64,000 nucleotides of DNA from Hydrangea macrophylla (lineage: Eukaryota; Streptophyta; Magnoliopsida; Cornales; Hydrangeaceae). How positions within the stretch are numbered: position 1 is the stretch's first letter; the number at the start of each line of letters is the position of its first letter. Below are positions 57,901 to 64,000 of the stretch, one piece after another. The stretch spans positions 28,873,501 through 28,937,500 of the forward strand of contig CM066984.1 in assembly GCA_033977485.1 (NCBI GenBank). Reading direction: 5' to 3'. The position numbers and the translations under genes are program-made. The notes beneath the pieces are model-generated. The model did no database searches. It was given only the letters and a program-made list of their open reading frames with translations, and had not been told where the DNA came from.

Positions 57901-58848
57901 CTCATTGTCAACGATGTAGCGGCATTGTCAACGGTCAAGGTTTGGCTAGCTAGTACTTTCGATATGAAGGATCTAGGAGAGGCGAGCTATATTCTTGGGA
58001 TAAAGCTCTTTCGGGATCGCAAGCGAAAGATAATGGGATTGTCTCAAGCTGGTTATATCGATAAGGTGCTAACTAGGTTTTCAATGGATAATTCGAATAA
58101 AGGTTTGTTACCTTTCAGGCATGGTTTAGCGTTCTCCAAGGACCAGTGTCCCAAGATACAGGAGGAGAGGAATCGCATGGCAGGAATTCCATATGCTTCG
58201 GCAGTTGGAAGTCTCATGTATGCGATGTTATGCACTAGACCAGATATCTGTTTTGTCGTTGGCATGATTAGCAGATATCAATCGAATCCAGGTCCAGAGC
58301 ACTGGACAGCCGTTAAGCACATTCTTAAGTACTTGAGAAGGACTAAAGATTACATGCTTATGTACGGTGGTAATGAGTTAATTCCAGTAGGATATACTGA
58401 CTCAGACTTTATGTCTAATAAATATTCGAGGAAGTCCACATCCGGACATCTCTTTACCTTGGGAGGTGGTGTTGTTAGTTGGAGGAGCATTAAGCAGAAA
58501 TGAATTGCAGACTCAACTACAGAAGCCGAGTATGTGGCTGCTTGTGAAGCCGCAAAGGAAGCTGTTTGGCTCAAGAAGTTCCTTATGGAGCTCGAGATGG
58601 TACCAACGTCATTGTCACCTATTACGCTTTACTGTGATAATAGTGGGGCAGTGGTTCAGTCCAAGGAGCCAAGGAACCACGGAAAGGGAAAGCATGTAGA
58701 GCGGAAATATCATCTTATCCGAGATGTTGTTCAACGTGGAGATGTGACTGTCACCAAGATTGCCACCGCTGACAATCTTGCTGATCCGTTTACAAAGGCC
58801 TTGCCAGAGAAGGTCTTTGATCGTCATCTAGATAGTCTAGGTCTTTGA
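54910..58848 (+). pseudogene. Element F Gag-Pol polyprotein, nearly intact but disabled
   Basis: Starts MSGSAFSPLATIL at 54910. Domains: Gag, a Lys/Gly-rich basic stretch, zinc knuckle CFQCGEKGHWKRNC (55696-55737), protease CIDSGATNHIC (Asp at 55831), integrase (HMRLGH, CESCLEGK, HTDV, SDRGGEYL, AERRNRT), RT (LYVDDI at about 57880) and RNase H (TEAEYVAACEAAKEA), ending with TGA at 58846-58848. Lesions: TAA at 55171, a single T deletion near 57043, a deletion of about 40 bp with frameshift near 57395, and TGA at 58501. The basic linker and knuckle place it in a different copia lineage from elements A, C, D, E and G. Confidence 0.94.
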
Positions 58849-58884
58849 TGTAGTTCTGAATGGTTATGAGTGCAAGTGGGAGTT

Positions 58885-60380
58885 TGTTGGGTTTGTGCCC
58901 TCAAACCATTACTTTATGTATGAGACATGGACATTTTAATATATGGATATCAGCTTTACATTTAGTTATGTATGTTACTTTCATGAGATGATTGTTATCC
59001 TTAAGTATCATAGTAAGTAATTCGTGTATGTATGAGATACATACAAGTGAGATACGAATTACTATTCTTTGTTACTTAGAATGTGTCACAGTGGATGTTG
59101 AGACTGGATATCTCATCAGGTTTACACTGTAGCATGATTAACTACCATTGGATGGAGTGATTAATCTTAATCACTAGAGTTTAACTCTTAGTTAACATGC
59201 TAGTGCTTATAGTGCATTGACGGACCTGAGATTTCCTATTGACGCTCAAGACTGTCAATCAGTCGATAGGAACTCATAACTTGTATAAGGTATGTGTTCT
59301 TAATCTTGAGACGATTATGAACACAGACTGTGGATATGGCTGCTTTGACTTACCAATCAGTGAGGTCTATAGAAGATCAACACCTGGGTATCTTGGGTAT
59401 GTCATATTCATAGGGTTGTGAACATATATTGTCAAGACAGAATCTACTCTCTGTTTCAGAGTAAGCATTCTCTTGAGAATGTCACCAAGTCGATTACTGA
59501 GTACTGCAGTCTTGTTGATAAGAGTTATCAACATGTTTGGTAATCATGAGAGGTGAATTGGACTCAAGGAATACAAGAAGTAATCATGATTCAGGTTGAC
59601 AGTAACAGTTATCCGACTACCTGAATATGATTACGAATGCTGAAGGTAGAGGGACATTAGTACAACATACAAGTCTAGTTATCGCTTCAGATATGTTCTT
59701 TTGCGTTGGAGTTCAGTTATCGTTTTATAGTGGAGTAAACGTTAACTGACCAGTTAGTTAGTTTGCTGATCAAAGAGTTTGGTCATGGTAATTAACAAAC
59801 TGGTCTGAGCCAACAATAAAGAGCCTAGGAGGTCCCACTCTTAGCTCCGCCAGGATACTTGGAAAGACACATGAGGAAGTTGTCAAGACAAGTTCGATCG
59901 ATTGAAGTATGTTCGATCGATTGAAGTCTTGGCAGTCTCGATCGATCGAGAATGGTTCGATCGATCGAAGGTTCGATCGATCGAAGATATTCGATCGCTC
60001 GAAGTCTAGGTCGGTTCTGGAAATCTATAAATAGGGCAGCTGCGTTCTAGAAAAAGAGTTCGTCGTTTTGAACGTCAGAAGCTGCAGAAACTGTTTTAGA
60101 GCACCAAACCTTCTCCTTCCTCTCCATTAGGGTTCCCACCAACCCTAGTCCTTCCTGCGAGCATCCATAGGAGTCATAAGAGTGAAGGCCATCTAGTGGA
60201 AGCTGCTGAAAGTTAAAGAAAATCAGAATTGGGTTCAAGACACTAAGGTATAACTCTTGTCCCCTCTTGTGCGCATCTATGGAATTAACGAGTAGTAAAT
60301 CTTGTGCTGCCATTAAGTTTTTATAACTTGACTTTTCCGCTGCGTGTTTAAACTTTTAAATTAAACCGGTTTTTCCAACA
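58885..60380 (+). repeat. Element F 3' LTR
   Basis: 1496 bp, preceded by the purine tract AAGTGGGAG (about 58875-58883). It is 16 bp longer than the 5' LTR because of one additional GGTTCGATCGATCGAA unit at about 59955-59990. Confidence 0.95.
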
Positions 60381-60385
60381 GTTCT

Positions 60386-62722
60386 CAATGCAGGTCCCTA
60401 AAACATTCTGGGGAGAAGCAGCACTTACTGCTTCTTATCTTATTAACCGCCTTCCTTCTCGTGTGCTGGGTAAGAAATCACCCATTGAACTTCTTACTAA
60501 GCCTTCCTCTATATTTCCTGTTCCTCCAAAAGTGTTTGGTTGTGTTTGTTTCGTTCACAATCATTCTCCCACTCGGAAAAAATTAGATCCTCGAGCCCTT
60601 AAGTGTGTATTTGTAGGTTATTCTCCCACACAAGTGGTACAAGTGTTATCATCCTCCGTCTCGTAAGTGGTTTGTATCCATGGATGTTACTTTCGATGAA
60701 TATTCTTCTTACTTCCCGTCATCTCAGTCATTTCTTCCGGGGGAGAGTAGGTTATGGTAAGAGAAGTCTGCTCCTGCTCCATTTATCTTAGGAGAAGAGG
60801 AAGAAGGGGAGAATAGAACAGAGGGGGAGGAGAAAGAAATAAATAGAGGGGAGGAAAGAGAAGTGAATGGAGAGGTAGAAGAAAATACAGAGGAAAGTGG
60901 AGGAGGAGGAAAAAAGAAAGAGTTGTTGGCCTACTCAAAAAATAAGGAAAGGAGAAGGTTTGGGGCAATAGAAGAAAAGACCACATCGTCAATTCCATTG
61001 CAATCGCCTTCTTCAAGTGATGATGATCCAGGTACTCCTAGCTCCTCTTCTATTCCTCCTTTGAATCAAGAGTTAGACATCTCTATAGCTCTTTGCAAGG
61101 GTACTAGGGAATGTACTAAGCATCACATCTCAAAATTTATTTCCTACACCCGTTTATCATCTTCGTATAGGGCCTTTGTGTCCGAACTCGATTCTGTTAC
61201 TGTCCCTAACCATGTGCAGGAAGCTCTTGCTAATACTAAGTGGAAGCTGGCTATGGTTGAAGAGATGAATGCTCTTATGGCACTTAGGAATTAGTAGAGT
61301 TACCTAATGGGAAAAAGACATTTGGGTGCAAGTGGGTGTTTACAGTGAAACATGGAGCAGATGGGACAGTTGAAAGATACAAAGCCAGGCTAGTGGCTAG
61401 AGGCTTCACTCAGACATATGGAGTGGACTATTAGGAGACGTTTGCACCAGTTGCAAAGATGAATTCGATCAGAATCTTGTTATCCCTAGCAGCTAATTTG
61501 GGGTGGCCCTTACATCAATTTGATGTACAAAATGCTTTTCTCCATGGAGGCTTAGAAGAAGAAGTCTACATGGATATTCCGCCTGGGTTTGAGAGTGTCA
61601 AGACCAGAGGAAACGTGTGTTATCTCAATAAGTCTCTATATGGTCTCAAACAGTCTCCTAGAGCCTAATTTGACAGGTTCTCCCAGGCCATGATTAGGTA
61701 TGGTTTCAGGCAAAGCCAACGTGATCACACTCTTTTTATTAAACACTCTTCACAGGGAAAAGTGACTGCCCTGATTGTGTACGTAGATGACATCGTTCTT
61801 ACAGGAAATGATTTAGAAGAGATGAAATGCCTAAAATCATATCTTGCGAAAGAATTTGAAATTAAGGACTTGGGAAATTTGAAATACTTCTTGGGAATTA
61901 AAGTGGCCAGATCCAAGGAAGGGATGTTCATGTCCTAGAGAAAGTATGTTCTCCACTTAACTCAAGGAGACAAGTATGCTTGGATATAAAGCTCTTGATA
62001 CTCCCATGGATCCAAATGTGAAACTTGGAGATGATCCAGGTGGGAAACTAGTTGATAAAGTTAGCTACCAGAGGTTAGTAGGAAAGTTGATTTATTTAGC
62101 TCATACTAGACCCGATATTGCATTTGCTGTTAGTGTGGTTTGTCAGTTTATGCACAACCTAAGCAACCCCATCTGGATGCTGTATTTCGAATTATGAGGT
62201 ACCTAAAGTCAACACCAGGAAAAGGGTTATGTTTTGCAAAACATGGACACACTGGTGTTGAGGCCTATACTGATGCAGACTGGGCTGGCTCCATAACAGA
62301 CAGAAGGTCAACCACGAGTTATTGTACATTTGTGGGTGGTAATTTAGTAACTTGGAGGAGTAAGCAGCAATCAGTTGTGGCTAGGTCTAGTGCTGAAGCA
62401 GAGTTCAGAGCCACGACCCAAGGTGTATGTAAGTTGCTTTGGGTCAAATTATCTTGTTAGATCTTGGTTTTGGACCAGAGGACTCTATGAAGTTGTATTG
62501 TGACAATAAAGCTGCTATTGATATTGCCCACAGTCCGTTTCAGCATGACATAACGTGCATGTGGAAATCGATAGACATTTCATCAAAAGAGAAAGTGAAC
62601 AGTGGGTTTATTTGTACTTCGTTTGTGAAAACAGGAGATCAGTTAGCAGATGTTCTAACAAAAGGCTTCGCTAGTCGACAATTTCACTTAGTAAGCTGGG
62701 CATGAAAGATATCTTCACACCA
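60386..62722 (+). pseudogene. Element E integrase C-terminus, RT and RNase H remnant
   Basis: Resumes with MQVPKTFWGEAALTASYLIN and continues through VFGCVCFVH and KLDPRALKCVFVGYS. A frameshift near 60640 and a Glu/Gly-rich purine-biased linker (60783-60930) follow. RT has [32 protein letters not shown] and VYVDDIVLTGND, then RNase H ([14 protein letters not shown]). Stops occur at 61294, 61432 (TAG), 61666 (TAA), 61936 (TAG) and 62458, with frameshifts near 61965, 62150 and 62450. Similarity ends near 62722, just before the purine tract. Confidence 0.9.
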
Positions 62723-62735
62723 GCTTGAGAGGGAG

Positions 62736-62882
62736 TGTTGAGAGTTATTTTTTCCTTTTTTTTTTATTTATTTTATGTTTTGTACCTAAGGGTACTATTG
62801 TAATTTACCCGTTAGGGTTTTCATCTGAATAATAATGGGAGAGTAGCAATTAGCTTTCTCTAAGCTTTTATGTAAATTAACA
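62736..62882 (+). repeat. Element E 3' LTR
   Basis: 147 bp starting TGTTGAGAGTTATT and ending ATTAACA, matching 49052-49198. Confidence 0.88.
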
Positions 62883-64000
62883 GGTACAAAGATATCTCTC
62901 ATTCCCAGCTTGTCCAGGATAGTATGAAATGGACGACTCCCAACGGCTTTAGTGAAACATCAACAACTTGATTGCAAGACTTCACAAAGGGAACACAAAT
63001 AGTACCACTACTAATATTTTCTTTGATGAAGTGTCGATCAATCTCCACGTGCTTTGTTCTATCATGTTGAACACGGTTATGAGCTATACTGATGGTCGCT
63101 TTGTTGTCACAATATAGTTTCATAGATCTGTCAATTCAATCTTCAAGTCCTTTAGCAAAGACTTATCCATAACAACTCACAAATACCTTGAGCTATAGCC
63201 CTAAATTCAGCTTTCGCACTAGATCTGGCTACTGCATTCTGCTTCTTACACCTCCAGGTAAGTAGATTGCCTCCTACGAACGTGCACTACCCAGAAGTGA
63301 ACCTCCTATCTGTAATAGAACCAGCCCAATTTGCATCCGTGCAAGCTTCCACCCTTTGGTGGTCATGTCTCGCAAAATGCAAGCCTTTTCCAGGAGCAAA
63401 CTTCAAATACCGCAGAATCCGGAAAACATCTTGATGTGACTCTCGTGGGGAATGCATGAACTGACTGACAACACTAACTGCATAAGCGATATCTGGACGA
63501 GTATGAGACAGATAAATGAGTTTACCAACAAGTCTCTGATAACTCCCCCTGTCTACTAATTCCCCACTACTATCATTGCCAAGTTTCTGATTTTGTTCCA
63601 TAGGAGTATCACAAGCTTTGTTGCCAAGCATCCCTGTTTCCTTTAACAAGTCCAGGACATACTTCCTTTGGGAAATAAAAATCCCATGTTTAGACCGAGC
63701 AAGTTCGATCCCAAGAAAGAACTTCAAGGCACCTAAGTCCTTAATTTCAAACTCAGTGGCTAACTGTTTCTTCAACCTCTCTATTTCCCCCAGGTCAACT
63801 CCTGTCAACACAATATCATCAACATAGACAATAAGAGCAGTAGTCTTACCGTGCGATGAGTGTTTGATGAACAATGTGTGATCCGCATGACTCTGTCTGT
63901 ACCTGAATCGAAGCATAGACTGTGTGAATCTCTCAAACCAGGCTCTAGGGGACTGCTTGAGGCCATACAGTGATTTTCTAAGCCTACAAACTTTCCCATC
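62883..64000 (-). mobile_element. Element G: minus-strand Ty1/copia pol fragment, continues past the window
   Basis: Minus-strand RT and RNase H. From right to left: KSLYGLKQSPRAWFERF-type region (about 64000-63920), VYVDDIVLTG near 63810-63840, KDLGALKFFLGIELARS, DTPM, then RNase H ITDRRFTSG, AEFRA and DRTKHVEIDRHF (62899-63123). A stop at 63287 and frameshifts near 63130 break it. The pol C-terminus (KLGMRDI-type) is reached at about 62890, where the 3' LTR of element E abuts directly. Its 3' LTR is therefore missing here, and the 5' part lies beyond 64000. Confidence 0.88.

Larger units (their letters stand above)
51764..60380 (+). mobile_element. Element F: 8.6-kb Ty1/copia retrotransposon with 1.5-kb LTRs
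   Basis: LTRs at 51764-53243 (1480 bp) and 58885-60380 (1496 bp), TGTTGGG...CAACA, differ by a 16-bp repeat unit and roughly 25-30 substitutions (about 2%). GTTCT duplications flank the element (51759-51763 and 60381-60385). It has a primer site, a 1.66-kb leader, one Gag-Pol frame and a purine tract. It interrupts the integrase of element E, so it is younger than E. Two stops, one single-base frameshift and one small deletion disable this copy. Confidence 0.96.
49052..62882 (+). mobile_element. Element E: Ty1/copia retrotransposon interrupted by element F
   Basis: LTRs of 147 bp at 49052-49198 and 62736-62882 share GTACCTAAGGGTACT, GTTTTCAT(T/C)TGAATAAT and TGGGAGAGTAGCAATTA. The primer site TGGTATCAAAGC lies at 49199-49210 and the purine tract at 62725-62735. 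Removing element F (51764-60380 plus one GTTCT) restores a 5.2-kb element whose integrase continues across the junction. Flanks TGGAC (49047-49051) and GGTAC (62883-62887) do not form a clean target duplication. Many stops and frameshifts; inactive. Confidence 0.9.

Noticed and set aside
60783..61016. 77-aa Phe/Pro/Leu-rich minus-strand ORF
   Set aside because: Antisense of the Glu/Gly-rich linker in element E pol; strand-biased purine composition keeps the opposite frame open by chance.

Overview
This is nuclear DNA of a flowering plant, most likely a eudicot and possibly woody; I cannot name the species. It is AT-rich and has short GT-AG exons separated by long introns. It is dominated by LTR retrotransposons primed by initiator Met-tRNA (TGGTATCAGAGC-type primer sites), with MITEs, TRIMs and a SINE-like copy. 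I see no bacterial, viral or CRISPR features and no rRNA or tRNA genes.

The only recognisable host gene is the DNA polymerase delta catalytic subunit (POLD1) on the + strand. I could place 20 exons from 18951 to 43794, and the frame stays open through every junction. They encode about 739 of the roughly 1,100 residues usual for plant POLD1: the N-terminal region, the complete 3'-5' exonuclease (Exo I-III) and polymerase motifs A and B. The model stops just before the exon that should carry catalytic motif C. I found no further exon in the remaining 20.2 kb, so either intron 20 is very long and full of transposons, or the gene is broken.

Region by region. 1-17425: the 3' end of a Ty3/gypsy element whose ~2.0-kb 3' LTR is split by two insertions. 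One is a 10.2-kb minus-strand element with 3.1-kb LTRs and only gag remnants (element B, target duplication GGTTA). The other is a degenerate 5-kb Ty1/copia element with 126-bp LTRs (element A, target duplication GGGAC). 17426-18950: POLD1 upstream region, with small inverted-repeat elements, a ~474-bp MITE-like element ending 120 bp before the ATG, and an E2F-type site. 18951-43794: POLD1 exons and introns. Intron 17 (9.7 kb) holds an antisense copia (element C), a MITE nested in another MITE, and a SINE-like copy. Other introns hold TRIMs, MITEs, a (GA)30 repeat and members of a dispersed repeat family.

43795-64000: a retrotransposon pile-up. Element D is a truncated copia. It is followed by a TRIM array with three LTRs. 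Element E is a copia (49052-62882) whose integrase is interrupted by element F, an 8.6-kb copia with 1.5-kb LTRs and a GTTCT target duplication. Element G is a minus-strand copia that runs off the right edge. Every retrotransposon ORF examined carries stops or frameshifts, so none looks autonomous. F is the most intact and appears younger than E, which it interrupts. The window does not show a new enzymatic system. Its main interest is the transposon remodelling of a DNA replication gene, the layered insertion history, and the unusual GATC-rich palindrome array upstream of the TATA box in element F.
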